Source: Ectopseudomonas guguanensis (GTDB lineage Bacteria > Pseudomonadota > Gammaproteobacteria > Pseudomonadales > Pseudomonadaceae). Taken from it: a stretch of DNA of 64,000 bases. The notes under the pieces were generated by a model, which searched no databases, was not told where the DNA came from, and saw nothing but the letters and a program-made list of their open reading frames with translations. The stretch is from positions 235,370-299,369 of the forward strand of contig NZ_FNJJ01000002.1 in assembly GCF_900104265.1 (NCBI RefSeq). The letters are read 5' to 3'. This document shows positions 46,762-57,080 of this stretch, piece by piece. The translations under genes were made by a program, and so were the position numbers. Every line of letters begins with the position of its first letter. The first letter of the stretch is position 1.

Positions 46762-48792
46762 TCACACCCGGAACGCGCTGATCAGCTGCTTGAGCCGCGC
46801 CACCAGCTCGCTCAGTTCGCGACTGGCCTGCTCGGTCTGGCTGGCACCTTCTGCCGTGCGCTCACCGGCATGGTTGATCTCGACGATGTTCTGATCGATA
46901 TCGTGTGCGACTGCCGTCTGCTGCTCGGCAGCTGCCGCGATCTGCTGGTTCTGGTCGACGATCATGCCCACCGCGCCGAGAATGTTCTCCAACGCCAGCT
47001 GCACCTTGGCCGACTCGCTCACGGTGCCATCGGCCATCTGGTGACTGGCATTCATCGCCTTCACCGCCGCACCGACGCCGCCCTGCAGCTTGGCGATCAT
47101 TGCCTCGATTTCCTCGGTGGATTGCTGGGTGCGCTTGGCCAGGTTGCGCACCTCGTCGGCGACCACGGCGAAGCCGCGGCCCTGCTCGCCAGCCCGCGCC
47201 GCCTCGATGGCGGCATTGAGCGCCAGCAGGTTGGTCTGCTCGGCGATGCCCTTGATCACGTCCAGCACCTGACTGATCGCGGCGCTGTCGCTGGCCAGCT
47301 GGTTGATCACCGCCACCGACTGGTCGATTTCACCAGCCAACCGCTGGATCGCCCCCACCTGCTGCTCGACCAGGGCGCGACCGCTGACGGTTTCCTGATT
47401 CACGCTCTGCGCACTGCCTACCGCGGCGGCAGCGCTGCGCGCCACCTCCTGGGCCGTGGCAGACATCTGATTCATCGCCGTGGCCACCTGTTCGATCTGC
47501 GCGCGCTGGCTGGCCACGGCCTGGTTGCTCTCACCCGAGACCAGCTCGACCCGATCGGCCTGGCCACCGACCTCTCCCACCGTATGCCCGACGCGCTCGA
47601 TCAGGTCATGAATGCGCTGCACGGTCTGGTTGAATACCTGCCCCAGCTCGCCCAGCTCGTCACGGCTGCGCGCCTGGAAGCTGACCGTCATGTCACCTGC
47701 GGCCACCTTGTCCATCACCTGCCCCAGGTCTTTCAGCGTCGCTCGGGTGGACACGTAGAAACCGCTGTAGAGATAGACGATCAGCAGGAACACCACCACC
47801 AGTGCAACCACCAGCAGCACCATCTGCGCGCGGTTTTCACCGAGCCGCTCGCTCAACTGGCTGTCGAGAAAGGCCAGCAGGCCATCGTTGAAGGCATAGG
47901 TCTTGGCCATCTGCTGGCTGATCTGGTCGTAGAACTGGCTCCAGGGCGTATCCAGACTGTCGGCGATGATGACCTGATCCTCGAACAGCGCACCGCTGTC
48001 CTTCAGGCTCTCGCGGCTGGCTTCGGCCAGACTGCCCAGGCCGTTCTGCGCGGCGACATTGCCGGCCAGGGCTTCCTGCAGGTTCAGGCCATATTCGGCG
48101 TGTAGTTTTTCCAGTTGCAGCAGCAGGTCATCGAACTTGGTGCTGGCTGCGGAGTTGAGAAAGCCCTGCCCCAGGGAATAGGCGCCGACCGCGCGGCCCT
48201 GGCTGAGCACGTCGGTGATCTGCGGAGTGACGTTGGTGATCAGCTCGGTGATCTGCCGCACCTGGCGTTCGGGGTCCTGGCTCAGGCCGGCCTGGCTGGC
48301 CACCAGCTTGATGAACACCTGGGAAGAGCCGAGCAGCTTCTCGACGATCACCATCTTGCTTTGCAGCGACGTCTCGGCCTCTGCGCTTTTCAGCTCGGCG
48401 AGCAGTTCGTCGCGCTTGGCGACGAATTCCGCTGCCTGCTCGGTTTCGCTGGTCACCGGCTGCAGGCTCTGCAGCCCGGCACTGAGCGACTGCTCCAACT
48501 GGTCGATACGCCCTTCCAGATCGCCTGCCTGACCGGACTGGCCGATCATCGCGTTGATCTGCACCAGGTCGTTGAGGCTCTCCAGATCGCGACGCAGCTG
48601 CAGGCTGCTGCCGAGCAGCTCGAGACTTTCCAGGGCGGTCTGGGTGCCGACGAACTGGCGATAGGAATCTCGCACCAGATAGAAGTTGGTGACGAGCATG
48701 GGCAGGAAGAACAGAACGCTGATCAGGCTGAACTTCATGCCGAAGCTGAGGCGATTCATCAGCGCGATGGCCGGATACAACACGGTCTTCAC
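46762..48792 (-). CDS. methyl-accepting chemotaxis protein
   Basis: Encodes 676 residues. The first membrane helix is [20 protein letters not shown] (about 22-41). A large helical periplasmic sensor of about 290 residues follows, then the second helix ([24 protein letters not shown]), a HAMP domain ([17 protein letters not shown]) and the signalling tip with the invariant [32 protein letters not shown]. There is no C-terminal CheR-binding pentapeptide, since it ends KQLISAFRV. It corresponds in position to the chemotaxis receptor PA4520 beside ampE. The ligand is unknown; the sensor size is larger than the usual four-helix domain. Confidence 0.95.
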   Translation of the reverse strand: MKTVLYPAIALMNRLSFGMKFSLISVLFFLPMLVTNFYLVRDSYRQFVGTQTALESLELLGSSLQLRRDLESLNDLVQINAMIGQSGQAGDLEGRIDQLEQSLSAGLQSLQPVTSETEQAAEFVAKRDELLAELKSAEAETSLQSKMVIVEKLLGSSQVFIKLVASQAGLSQDPERQVRQITELITNVTPQITDVLSQGRAVGAYSLGQGFLNSAASTKFDDLLLQLEKLHAEYGLNLQEALAGNVAAQNGLGSLAEASRESLKDSGALFEDQVIIADSLDTPWSQFYDQISQQMAKTYAFNDGLLAFLDSQLSERLGENRAQMVLLVVALVVVFLLIVYLYSGFYVSTRATLKDLGQVMDKVAAGDMTVSFQARSRDELGELGQVFNQTVQRIHDLIERVGHTVGEVGGQADRVELVSGESNQAVASQRAQIEQVATAMNQMSATAQEVARSAAAAVGSAQSVNQETVSGRALVEQQVGAIQRLAGEIDQSVAVINQLASDSAAISQVLDVIKGIAEQTNLLALNAAIEAARAGEQGRGFAVVADEVRNLAKRTQQSTEEIEAMIAKLQGGVGAAVKAMNASHQMADGTVSESAKVQLALENILGAVGMIVDQNQQIAAAAEQQTAVAHDIDQNIVEINHAGERTAEGASQTEQASRELSELVARLKQLISAFRV

Positions 48793-49092
48793 TAGACGTC
48801 TCCAGTTGCCATTATTGTTATAGGTATCGCTTGGACCGCCGCCGAGCCTCTCATGGGCTGGTCACGGCATCCGCTGTCGACCGGCCTGTGGCGCACTCAT
48901 TCGTGCACTTCATACAGGCGAATAATGTGACGAAAGTCACCAAACGGGATCGACCACCGCCTCCTTATACCCCTTATCGACACGCCTCTCTGTAACTTAA
49001 GGTTAAACGCGTGCCGTGTTCGGCTGTCGTGGTGGCGAATCGGCAATTGCCCGGGGCGGCTTGCGCCGCCTCAACGAACCAATGGCCATGCG
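48793..49092. other. intergenic region between the chemotaxis receptor and ampE
   Basis: Contains a GGCGGC/GCCGCC hairpin near 49054-49073, possibly an ampE terminator without a U-run, and an AT-rich stretch near 48805-48825 that may hold the receptor promoter. No gene supported. Confidence 0.4.
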
Positions 49093-49926
49093 CTAGAAGA
49101 ACAGCACCCAGACCGCATAACCGGCGTACCAGACCACTGCAGCACGAATCAGCAACTGCCAGAGCTGGTCCAGGGTATCGACGCCCTCCTCGCCCATTAC
49201 TGGAGGCGGCATCTCGCCTGCGGCACGCCCGGCCTTGATCACCAATTGCGCGGCGGAAATGTCCCAACTGAGCAGTTCATGCAGCAGGGCACGACTGACG
49301 GCGACGAAGTTGCCGACCAGCGCGAAACTGGAGGCCAGCACCCGCGCCGGCAACCAATCGAAGGCATGCCGCAGCTGCACGGCGCGCTCACGCAGGGCCG
49401 GCTGCTCGGCGTGTTCAGCAGTGAGCGCCAGCAGGCGATAGGCAAGCGCCGCCATGGGGCCCAGCAGCAGATACCAGAAGATCACCGCGAAGAAGCTCTG
49501 ATAGGCCTGCCACAGCAGATGCCCCTGGACCTGCTGCAGCAGCTCGGTGCCCTCCTCGGGCTGCAGCGCCAGGTCGCGCTCGGCCACGTGGTAGGCAGCC
49601 TGACCATCACCGCGCCGCCAGGCGTCGCGGAACGGGCCCAGCGCCGCGAGCACGTCGCCACGCCCCAGGCTGTAGATCAGCACCAGCAAGTGCACCGGCA
49701 AGGCCAGCCATCCGTAGGCCAGCGGCTTGAGCATCAGCAGGATCAGCCCCAGCGCTAACACCGGCAACAGCACCAGAATCGCCAGGCACAGCCAGGGTGC
49801 CTGCTGCAGCCCCCCCTGCTGCAGGCGCTGCAGTTGCGCCAGCCATGGCCCGTCCTGCTGGATGCGCAGGCGCCAGGCAGAAAACTTTTCGACCCACAGC
49901 ACCAGCAGAATCACCAGAAAACTCAT
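49093..49926 (-). CDS. ampE: AmpE-like inner-membrane protein
   Basis: Encodes 277 residues with several membrane segments (MSFLVILLVLWVEKF; PWLCLAILVLLPVLALGLILLML; YQSFFAVIFWYLLLGPMAALAYRLLAL; AAVVWYAGYAVWVLFF). It follows ampD with 2 bases between them and is an operon partner. AmpE resembles CobD/CbiB-type proteins and has been proposed to act as a sensor in beta-lactamase control, without firm evidence. Confidence 0.9.
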   Translation of the reverse strand: MSFLVILLVLWVEKFSAWRLRIQQDGPWLAQLQRLQQGGLQQAPWLCLAILVLLPVLALGLILLMLKPLAYGWLALPVHLLVLIYSLGRGDVLAALGPFRDAWRRGDGQAAYHVAERDLALQPEEGTELLQQVQGHLLWQAYQSFFAVIFWYLLLGPMAALAYRLLALTAEHAEQPALRERAVQLRHAFDWLPARVLASSFALVGNFVAVSRALLHELLSWDISAAQLVIKAGRAAGEMPPPVMGEEGVDTLDQLWQLLIRAAVVWYAGYAVWVLFF

Positions 49927-49928
49927 TG

Positions 49929-50480
49929 CTACCTCTCCTTCAATTCGGCATGCAGGCGCGACCAGTCGAATGCAGGCCCCGGGTCGGTCTTGCGTCCGGG
50001 GGCGATGTCGCAGTGGCCACGGATACGCTGCGTCGACAGCGCCGGGTAGGCATCCAGCAACTGCCGCGTCAGCTGCGCCAGGCTGGCGTACTGGGCGTCG
50101 CTGTAAGGCAGATCATCCGTGCCTTCCAGCTCCACACCTAGCGAAAAATCATTGCAGTTGTCGCGCCCCTCGAACCAGGAAACCCCGGCGTGCCAGGCAC
50201 GATCCAGGCAGGAGACGAATTGCGTAAGCCTGCCATCACGCTCGATGAAGAAGTGCGCGGAAACCTGCAGGGTCGCAATCTCGGCGAAGAAGGGATGCTC
50301 ATGCGTGGGCAGACGGTTCTGGAAGAACTCCAGCACCTTGCCCGTGCCGAACTGCCCGGGCGGCAGGCTGATGTTGTGCACCACCAGCAGAGAAATCTCG
50401 CCACTGGGACGAGCATTGAAATTCGGCGAAGGGCAATGGCGAATGCCCTGAAACCAGCCGGTCGTGGGGTCGAGCTGCAT
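49929..50480 (-). CDS. ampD: 1,6-anhydro-N-acetylmuramyl-L-alanine amidase AmpD
   Basis: Encodes 183 residues, a cytosolic amidase of the PGRP/T7 lysozyme fold with zinc ligands His35 (VVHNIS), His156 and Asp166 (RGHCDIAPGRKTDPG), and Lys164 as catalytic helper. It removes peptide from recycled anhydromuropeptides and so keeps AmpR-controlled beta-lactamase repressed. All key residues are present. Confidence 0.95.
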   Translation of the reverse strand: MQLDPTTGWFQGIRHCPSPNFNARPSGEISLLVVHNISLPPGQFGTGKVLEFFQNRLPTHEHPFFAEIATLQVSAHFFIERDGRLTQFVSCLDRAWHAGVSWFEGRDNCNDFSLGVELEGTDDLPYSDAQYASLAQLTRQLLDAYPALSTQRIRGHCDIAPGRKTDPGPAFDWSRLHAELKER

Positions 50481-50587
50481 GTGGCACTCCTGAGCGTGCC
50501 ATCACTCTAGAGCAGCCGACCCGCAGGGCCAAGAGCGAGACCGCAACTGGATGTGCATCGGGGGGGAAAATCCGAGGATCACGACAT

Positions 50588-50667
50588 GCAGGAGCCGCGC
50601 CTCGCGGCGAATCGATATCGAGCACTCGCAGGATTTAAAAGCTTCGCCCCGGGGCAGGGCTCCTACA
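50588..50667. repeat. REP pair upstream of ampD
   Basis: GCAGGAGCCGCGCCTCGCGGCGAAT and GCTTCGCCCCGGGGCAGGGCTCCTACA face each other between ampD and the DUF1631 gene. Confidence 0.75.
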
Positions 50668-50706
50668 GCCAGGCCGTTGCCAGGAGCGCAGCACTCCTGG
50701 CAACGA

Positions 50707-53007
50707 TCAGCTGTGCTTCAGCTTGCGCAGGTTGCCGATCACCGACTCCAGAGCGCGGTCGAACAGCAGCGCATCGTCGAGCAGGCGAATGGCGTTGCGA
50801 CGAAACTCCACGGCCAGCGCGTTACGGGTCTTTTCCAGCACCTTCATGCCGGTGCGATTGACGAATACGTACTTGCCGGTGGGCTTGATGATGGCTGCCA
50901 GCTTGCAGCGCAGCTTGTGCTCGTCGTCCTCCTGGAACTCGACCCAGCTGCCCACGCGCAGGCTGTCGACCTGATGCAGCGCCTCGTCGTCATCCGGCAG
51001 GACCACGTCCGGCTCCTGAGGGCGGGTCTGGCCCGGCGCCAGCAGGATGATCTCCTCGACCACCTCGACCATGGCCGGCGCATCCTCGACCTCTTCCGCA
51101 GCCGGCAATTCCAGCAGCGGCAGCTCGATACCCGATTGCGCCGCGTCGGTGGCGGCCGCAGCTTCGTCCGACGCTACCTCAGGCTCGGGCGCAACGCGCT
51201 TGAAGCGCTGGAAGGCCTGTACGTGCAGCGCCTCCAGTTGGCTGAAGAATTCGCTGGTGGAGAACGGGTCGAAGGCCGCACTGGCCATGCCCTCCCGCAG
51301 CGCCTTGAGCAGGCCGGGCACCAGCTCGAGCAGACGCAGCCGCGCCTCGGGCTCTTCATGCGGGGCAACGCTCCAGACCAGATCATCCATGGTCTGCAGG
51401 GCAGCCTGCCATTCGTCCGAGTCCACGCCGTGCTTGAGGCAGGTGAGCATCAGCACCTTGCTCCAGGCTTCCTGCAGCAAGCGCACCACCACTTCCGGCA
51501 GGGTCTTGCCCAGCAGGCGCTCGTTCAACGCCTGCTCGACCTGACGGCGAGCCAGCTCGGCCTTGGCGCTGCCCTCCTCGGCATCACGGGTACGCTGCTC
51601 GAGCAGTTCGCTGCGTCGCCGCTCGTCGCCGGTGAAGGCCATGAACTCGGCCAGCAGTTCGGAGAAGATCGCCGGATCATCGACGAAGTCATTGAGCAGG
51701 CGCTGCACCACCTGCTCGATCTTCTGGTACAGGCTGTCGCGCTGTGCGTCGTCCTGATCGACCCAGCCAAGCGCTGCAGAAGCGATCTCGTTGAGCAGGC
51801 GGCGAGCCGGATGGCTGCCTCGACTGAAGAAGGTCTTGTCCAGCACCGCGACCTTGAGCATGGGAATCTGCAGGCGACCGATCAATGCCTTGAGCGAATC
51901 CGGCAGGGTGCGGTCATCGAGGATGAACTCGAAGAGCATCGACACCAGGTTGATCACGTCCTCATCGACTTCGCCGACCACACGCGCCTTGCCGCTCTTG
52001 GCACTGGCACGCTCGAGCAGACGCTCGAGCTGCTCGCGCAGGTCGAAGTCCTCGACATTGACCTGCGCAGGGGCCCGTTGCTGCATGTGCGACAGCAGGC
52101 GCATCAGGTCGTTGCTGGTAATCGGCAATGCATCGGCCACCTGAGCGCGACGCGGCATCGCAGTACCGCGCACTTGCGCGAGCAGGTCCTGCAGCGCACC
52201 GAACACTTCCTGTACGCCCTGATCGGCGCCTTCGAGCAAGGGAATGCCTTCCTCGCCGGAAGACTGGGTATAAACAGGGGTTGCCGGACGCTGCTGGCGA
52301 CGGGGCGGGGCAGACTTCAGCTCGGGCAGGACACCGGCCTTGATCAAAGTCTCGTTGGCTTCGGCATAGAGAATGTCGCAACTGCCCAGCACGTATTTTT
52401 CGAACAGCTTGAGGATGATCAGCTTGACCTTGATCTCCACGCCCAGGCCACTGCAGGCGTCGAGGAAATATTCGCTGAGCAGGGTCGGACCGAGCGGGTT
52501 GCTCTTGTCGTCGAGCTTCTTGGTGATCACCGCATTCAGACGCGTGGTCAGGTGGCCCAGCGCCATGGCGTCGCGACTCATCACCTTGGCTACCATGGCG
52601 TCCAGCGCCACGGTCTCCTCCAGCTCGTCGTTCTGCACCAGGCTAAGGCTGTCGAACGACATCGCATCCAGAGCGGGCTGCGGCTTGCCGATTTCGTACT
52701 GATTGAGATTGGCAAAGGCCTCGAACACCTTCTGCAGGAAACCGCGCTCGATGTTCTTGCGCTTCAGGCGCAAATCGCGCATCGCTTCGAAGAATGCATT
52801 CTGCTCGGCATTGCTGGTCGCCCGATCCGCCATCTCGAAGAGGGTATCGTCAGCGTTGTCGAACAGCCCCTGCAGATTCTGCTTGAGCTGTTGCGCGGCT
52901 TTGTCACGCACCTGAATCAGCGCCACGGGCAGTCTTCCTACCGGCGAAGTTGGCGATTGCTCAGTGGTAGCCTTGGTCAGGTGCACCACATTCGCGTCGG
53001 TCTTCAT
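50707..53007 (-). CDS. DUF1631 family protein
   Basis: Encodes 766 residues from the ATG at 53007, which has GGGAG upstream; an 18-residue longer frame has no ribosome site. It is mostly helical and cytoplasmic, with the conserved N-terminal DUF1631 core (LQGLFDNADDTLFEMADRA; LYAEANETLIKAGVLPEL) and an acidic Glu/Val-rich linker. A C-terminal small beta domain (LRVGSWVEFQEDDEHKLRCKLAAIIKPTGKYVFVNRTGMKVLEKT) recalls PilZ-like folds. It corresponds to PA4523 in position. Function unknown. Confidence 0.85.
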   Translation of the reverse strand: MKTDANVVHLTKATTEQSPTSPVGRLPVALIQVRDKAAQQLKQNLQGLFDNADDTLFEMADRATSNAEQNAFFEAMRDLRLKRKNIERGFLQKVFEAFANLNQYEIGKPQPALDAMSFDSLSLVQNDELEETVALDAMVAKVMSRDAMALGHLTTRLNAVITKKLDDKSNPLGPTLLSEYFLDACSGLGVEIKVKLIILKLFEKYVLGSCDILYAEANETLIKAGVLPELKSAPPRRQQRPATPVYTQSSGEEGIPLLEGADQGVQEVFGALQDLLAQVRGTAMPRRAQVADALPITSNDLMRLLSHMQQRAPAQVNVEDFDLREQLERLLERASAKSGKARVVGEVDEDVINLVSMLFEFILDDRTLPDSLKALIGRLQIPMLKVAVLDKTFFSRGSHPARRLLNEIASAALGWVDQDDAQRDSLYQKIEQVVQRLLNDFVDDPAIFSELLAEFMAFTGDERRRSELLEQRTRDAEEGSAKAELARRQVEQALNERLLGKTLPEVVVRLLQEAWSKVLMLTCLKHGVDSDEWQAALQTMDDLVWSVAPHEEPEARLRLLELVPGLLKALREGMASAAFDPFSTSEFFSQLEALHVQAFQRFKRVAPEPEVASDEAAAATDAAQSGIELPLLELPAAEEVEDAPAMVEVVEEIILLAPGQTRPQEPDVVLPDDDEALHQVDSLRVGSWVEFQEDDEHKLRCKLAAIIKPTGKYVFVNRTGMKVLEKTRNALAVEFRRNAIRLLDDALLFDRALESVIGNLRKLKHS

Positions 53008-53118
53008 TCTAGTCTCCCGCAGACTGCCCGAACCCGGGCTTCCTGGTCTGCACAGCGTCAACCGAGCGTCGTCCGTAACGTCAAAGGCCTGGCGTCAATA
53101 AAGTAAAAAAGTAAAGGC

Positions 53119-53146
53119 ATTATAGGGAGGCTGCGCGCCATACCAA
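53119..53146 (-). promoter_or_regulatory. candidate sigma-70 promoter of the DUF1631 gene
   Basis: On the minus strand TTGGTA (53141-53146) and TATAAT (53119-53124) are 16 bases apart, about 110 bases upstream of the start. Confidence 0.55.
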
Positions 53147-53356
53147 GCCAATTTTTCTTACAGACATGATCCAGATCACAGATAGCCACACGCCATCTCC
53201 GGACGGTCATGCCGCCCCCCCCAACCCCTACAGCCTAACGCTGGCGGCCCCATCGCGCTGTACCGATGATCCGAACACCTCATCGAATAAGAGCCACGAC
53301 TGATGGCGAAAGTGCCAGGATAATCTCCACCCGAGGGGCAGCATCGTACCCAACCA

Positions 53357-53384
53357 TTGCCCCGCCCCAGGCTGGCTCTATAAT
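53357..53384 (+). promoter_or_regulatory. candidate sigma-70 promoter of nadC
   Basis: TTGCCC (53357-53362) and TATAAT (53379-53384) are 16 bases apart, giving a leader of about 20 bases before nadC. The remaining 230 bases of the divergent gap show no other recognised feature. Confidence 0.6.
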
Positions 53385-53411
53385 CGCCCCTCGCCTACAC
53401 CGGAGCCGACC

Positions 53412-54260
53412 ATGCCCAACCTGTCCCTCGCCGACCTCAGCAGCGAAATCGAAGCCAACGTCCGCCGCGCCCTGGCCGAAGACATTGGCAGCGGCGACAT
53501 TACCGCCCAGCTGATACCGGCCGAGCGCCTGGCCAGCGCTCGGGTGATCACGCGCGAGGCGGCGGTAGTGTGCGGCACGGCCTGGGTCGATGCGGTATTT
53601 CGTCAGCTCGACCCACGCGTGGCGGTGCATTGGCAGGTGCAGGACGGCGACAAGGTCAGCGCCGACCAGACCCTGTTCCGCCTCGAAGGCCCGGCCCGTG
53701 CCCTGCTCAGTGGCGAGCGCAGCGCCTTGAATTTCCTGCAGACACTCTCCGCGGTAGCGACCCGCTGCCGCCATTATGCCGACCTGGTCGAAGGCACCCA
53801 GGTCAAACTGCTGGACACCCGCAAGACTTTACCGGGCCTGCGCCTGGCACAGAAATACGCCGTGACCTGCGGCGGCTGCCACAATCACCGCATCGGCTTG
53901 TACGACGCCTTCCTTATAAAGGAAAACCACATCGCTGCCTGCGGCGGCATCGCTCAGGCCATCAACACCGCCCACCAGATCGCCCCCGGCAAGCCGGTGG
54001 AAGTGGAAGTGGAAAGCCTGGAAGAACTGCGCGAAGCGCTGGAAGCAGGGGCAGATATCGTCATGCTCGACGAACTGTCACTGGAAGACATGCGCGAAGC
54101 GGTCAGACTCACCGCCGGCCGCGCCAAGCTTGAAGCCTCGGGAGGGATCAACGACAGCACGCTGCGCGTGATTGCAGAGACGGGCGTGGACTACATCTCA
54201 CTGGGGACGCTGACCAAAGATGTGAAGGCGGTGGATTTGTCGATGCGCTTGGCGCTGTAA
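53412..54260 (+). CDS. nadC: nicotinate-nucleotide pyrophosphorylase (quinolinate phosphoribosyltransferase)
   Basis: Encodes 282 residues. An N-terminal alpha/beta sandwich ([17 protein letters not shown]) is followed by the phosphoribosyltransferase barrel with [56 protein letters not shown] and LEASGGI. It converts quinolinate plus PRPP to nicotinate mononucleotide in NAD synthesis. nadC flanks the pilA locus in P. aeruginosa too. Confidence 0.97.
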   Translation: MPNLSLADLSSEIEANVRRALAEDIGSGDITAQLIPAERLASARVITREAAVVCGTAWVDAVFRQLDPRVAVHWQVQDGDKVSADQTLFRLEGPARALLSGERSALNFLQTLSAVATRCRHYADLVEGTQVKLLDTRKTLPGLRLAQKYAVTCGGCHNHRIGLYDAFLIKENHIAACGGIAQAINTAHQIAPGKPVEVEVESLEELREALEAGADIVMLDELSLEDMREAVRLTAGRAKLEASGGINDSTLRVIAETGVDYISLGTLTKDVKAVDLSMRLAL

Positions 54261-54275
54261 GCCACCGCCCCACTG

Positions 54276-54352
54276 TAGGAGCCGCGCCTCGCGGCGAATC
54301 GCAGCCTCACCAAAATCGCACTGGACTACAAACAATTCGCGCCGGGGCGGGT
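54276..54352. repeat. REP pair with truncated right element
   Basis: GTAGGAGCCGCGCCTCGCGGCGAAT at left faces ATTCGCGCCGGGGCGGGT at right. The right element lacks its usual CTCCTAC end and stops close to the hepT remnant, suggesting that insertion or deletion of the remnant trimmed it. Confidence 0.7.
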
Positions 54353-54369
54353 AAATGTCAAACCGCACT

Positions 54370-54792
54370 TTAATCTTGCCCAGCATCCTTAATCAGAATG
54401 CTCTTGGAATAATCGAGAAATTCATCCAGCTTCCGGGTAAGGACCGCCACGGTAATCTGTAGCTGCAGCGCTTGGCACTCATGAACTGCAATGTTGCGAT
54501 AGCCCACCATTCGCTTCAGCGCTTCGGCAAGAGCGCCGTCAATCCACCATCTGCGGCCAGCAGCACGAACACATCATGCGCGCTCTGCGGAATAACTAGA
54601 CGCTCGCGCCGAATCAAATGCTGCACCATATCCAGCGCTGCCTCGCAAGCGCGCTGGATATTCCAAATGGCCGTATCCTGCCGAGTAAAGTCCTCTGCAA
54701 AACTCGCCGAGTCGCGGTCATACTCCCTCGTGCGCACGCCTGACGCAGCGCTCGATGCTTGCGGCCTTGTTCAACAACACATCATCGGCCAT
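54370..54792 (-). pseudogene. hepT-like HEPN toxin gene with frameshifts
   Basis: The minus strand from the ATG at 54792 reads MADDVLLNKAASIERCVRRA, then loses frame near 54722-54728 where one extra G appears. The next frame gives EYDRDSASFAEDFTRQDTAIWNIQRACEAALDMVQ and ends early. A second shift near 54543-54551 restores a third frame with KRMVGYRNIAVHECQALQLQI, ending at 54370. Together this is a HepT (HEPN nuclease) protein of about 140 residues including the RNxxxH motif (RNIAVH). It is not translatable as given. The partner mntA remnant overlaps its start, as in intact type VII toxin-antitoxin operons. Confidence 0.8.
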
Positions 54793-55175
54793 AAACCCGC
54801 CCATCTCGCTCGATATCACGCAAAGCGGTGCCCTGGCTCGATCCAGCTCGAGCTTCTCACTCAACGCCGCGCACTCGAACAATCCAGCCTCACCACCCTC
54901 AGCCCCCACCAGCGCTCGCCTTTCATCAAAGACCTGCTGCTGCATCACGGCGTAGGCCCTGCGCAAATCCAGCAGATCAACCGGACAATCCAAAATACGG
55001 CCGCCTCGCTGGCAAGCTCCCAAAGCGCCAGTGGATCAACATAACCTTTTACCAATACAGCCAGATCGAGATCACTGCCTTCTTCTGCAATACCTAGACA
55101 CGGCTGCCAAAGGCATAGACAGCCAGCAAACCATCCAATCTCGAGCGCAATAGCCGACCAGAGCCTCCTTCTTTA
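54782..55175 (-). pseudogene. mntA-like nucleotidyltransferase antitoxin gene, decayed
   Basis: Pieces in different frames read LLAVYAFGSR, then GIAEEGSDLDLAVLVKGYVDPLALWELASE, then ILDCPVDLLDLRRAYAVMQQQV, then ALSEKLELDRA, then a final GRVYGR stop overlapping the hepT start. GSR and DLDL are the nucleotidyltransferase signature of MntA antitoxins. At least three frameshifts are needed to join the pieces. An AAGGAGG ribosome site remains at about 55183-55190 but no start codon follows it, so translation initiation is also lost. Confidence 0.75.
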
Positions 55176-55193
55176 GCGTAAACCTCCTTACTT

Positions 55194-57080
55194 CTACTTA
55201 AAAAGGGCACTACTCATCACCTCACGCCGCCATTCCTGCATCACCTCCAAGTCAACCATATCCACTATATTGGAGCTCTCGCTGGGATCTTCACTCAGAT
55301 CAAAAACAAACTCCCCACCCTGTTCAAGATCCTTCCAGTATTTCAGAATCGAATTTTCTGTACTAATAGAGTAGAGCCCCACCATAGGTGCCTGCTGGAA
55401 ATGCAAAAACCGAGAGCGAGCAGGCAACTGCAAAGCCTCACCTTTCCAAACAGAGGGCGGATCAATATCAAGTTCATGCAAAATAGTAGGAGAAACATCT
55501 ATTTGCGAAGTAAATTTCCAGTCACCAAATTCCTCCCCCGAGTACCCCCGCCGCTGAAGAATGAACGGAATATTTAAAACAGGCTCATGCACTCTAAATT
55601 GATGGCCAAAAAAATCTTTCTCCCCGAGCATCTCACCATGATCAGCAACAATAACCACCACCGCATTATCCAAATAGCCCTTCGCTTCTAGCCTCTCTAG
55701 AGCACGATTCACAAAGAGATCAAACTGCAGGACGCCATTATCGTAATAATTTACCGCCTTAGGTATATCTTCCAGAGACGGCGATTTCCGCCCATTTTTC
55801 CCCATCGACCAACGGTAATAATTAACTGACGGCAAAAATAGACCGCCTTGCTCTTGCTTCAACCCCAACCCATGAGCAGACATAAAATGAAACTGAAACA
55901 TCACGGGAGCCCCACCGCTATACTGAGGAAGCTCATCAATTCGATCCATTATCAAGAGATCATCATTGATATACCTGGCAGCCTGAGTGGTGCCATCCGA
56001 ATAGCTGTCCACCTCACCATAAGCTTCCTTAAGGCCATAAAAATTTGTGTGATCCCCACTTAATATCAAGTGCACTTTATAGCCATGCCGCCGCAGAACT
56101 TCATGCAAAGTAAGTGGCTTATTTGGCAACAAGTGCAGAGGCCGCGATGAGGCAATAGCCATCAGACCACAGGAAGATTCTGCGCATATCGAACGAGTGT
56201 TAGATGCCATGAGCGTTTGATGCAAAACAGCAGCGGCCTCTAGGAGCGGCGTCGTAGGTTGAGAATAGCCGTACATACCCATATGATCCGCTCGAAGAGC
56301 ATCACCTACAATCAAGACGACATTCCGGGGATTAAAAGATTTTTTTGGGCCATACGCATTGAAAGCCTCTCTCTCGATTGCATCCACCAAGGGCGGCACA
56401 CTTACTGCGTGGGTTTGCAATTTAGGCGCACTATTTGGAAAAAAACTGACACCAATAGGTTCTTGCGGATGAAAATCATCCAAGCCCAGCGCTTTCAAGG
56501 CAAAATGCCCTCCAGCCCCCGCTACACCAAGTAAAGATATAGCTATCAATCCCGGCAGTGTTAACTTAGCAGAAGCCAACCTCGCGCTATCCAAGGATAG
56601 AATCTTGCGACACCCCCACCCAAACAAAAATATGGCACCACTCAAAACCAATAGTAACGCCCAGGTCGAAACTCCTAGAACACCAATCAGATAAAAACCT
56701 TGAAATAAGTACACCTGCAACAGAGGCCATGTCGGGACTCGCCCCCAAGAAGCAAGCCCAACCAACACCAAAACATACCAAGCAAACAGCATCAAGAAAG
56801 GCAAAACAAAAAGCCCAACCCCCAGCAACCTCTGCCCCCTACCCAACCAAGACCCAAGCCGCCAATTAAGCATACGAAAAGAAAAAAACGCCAACCACAG
56901 CGAAAAAACAAGCAACAAATGCGGAACCACAACCGCACAATCAGCGCCAAAAGTAGATACATATTTATATAAAAAACCAGCAGGCACCAATACCCAAAGA
57001 AAGACTTCTACAGAAATCGCGAGTCTTGATCTAAGCAAGGCACACCCCAACGAAAAATATGAAATCAAAAAACCCCGCAT
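55194..57080 (-). CDS. sulfatase/alkaline-phosphatase-superfamily membrane enzyme next to pilA
   Basis: Encodes up to 628 residues. The N-terminal 200 residues hold about five membrane helices, followed by a periplasmic sulfatase-like domain. The first metal site is VVLIVGDALRADHMGMYGYSQPTTP, a Ser/Cys-rich nucleophile region is NTRSICAESSCGL, and later metal ligands are in VADHGEMLGEKDFFGHQFRVHEP. This layout matches phosphoethanolamine or phosphoglycerol transferases (EptA, PptA, LtaS-like) better than soluble sulfatases, which need CxPxR. The gene is markedly AT-rich. It occupies the site behind pilA where P. aeruginosa carries pilin-modification or accessory genes, so a role in modifying pilin is inferred. 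The ATG at 57080 lies within the pilA terminator hairpin and has no ribosome site; a start slightly downstream (TTG or GTG) is possible. Confidence 0.8.
   Translation of the reverse strand: MRGFLISYFSLGCALLRSRLAISVEVFLWVLVPAGFLYKYVSTFGADCAVVVPHLLLVFSLWLAFFSFRMLNWRLGSWLGRGQRLLGVGLFVLPFLMLFAWYVLVLVGLASWGRVPTWPLLQVYLFQGFYLIGVLGVSTWALLLVLSGAIFLFGWGCRKILSLDSARLASAKLTLPGLIAISLLGVAGAGGHFALKALGLDDFHPQEPIGVSFFPNSAPKLQTHAVSVPPLVDAIEREAFNAYGPKKSFNPRNVVLIVGDALRADHMGMYGYSQPTTPLLEAAAVLHQTLMASNTRSICAESSCGLMAIASSRPLHLLPNKPLTLHEVLRRHGYKVHLILSGDHTNFYGLKEAYGEVDSYSDGTTQAARYINDDLLIMDRIDELPQYSGGAPVMFQFHFMSAHGLGLKQEQGGLFLPSVNYYRWSMGKNGRKSPSLEDIPKAVNYYDNGVLQFDLFVNRALERLEAKGYLDNAVVVIVADHGEMLGEKDFFGHQFRVHEPVLNIPFILQRRGYSGEEFGDWKFTSQIDVSPTILHELDIDPPSVWKGEALQLPARSRFLHFQQAPMVGLYSISTENSILKYWKDLEQGGEFVFDLSEDPSESSNIVDMVDLEVMQEWRREVMSSALFK

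Noticed and set aside
45943..48105. Plus-strand frame of about 720 codons spanning tatD and the chemotaxis receptor
   Set aside because: Covers two intact genes out of frame or antisense.
54472..55044. Plus-strand frame of about 190 codons between nadC and pilA
   Set aside because: It is the complement of the hepT/mntA remnant; the recognisable motifs are on the minus strand.
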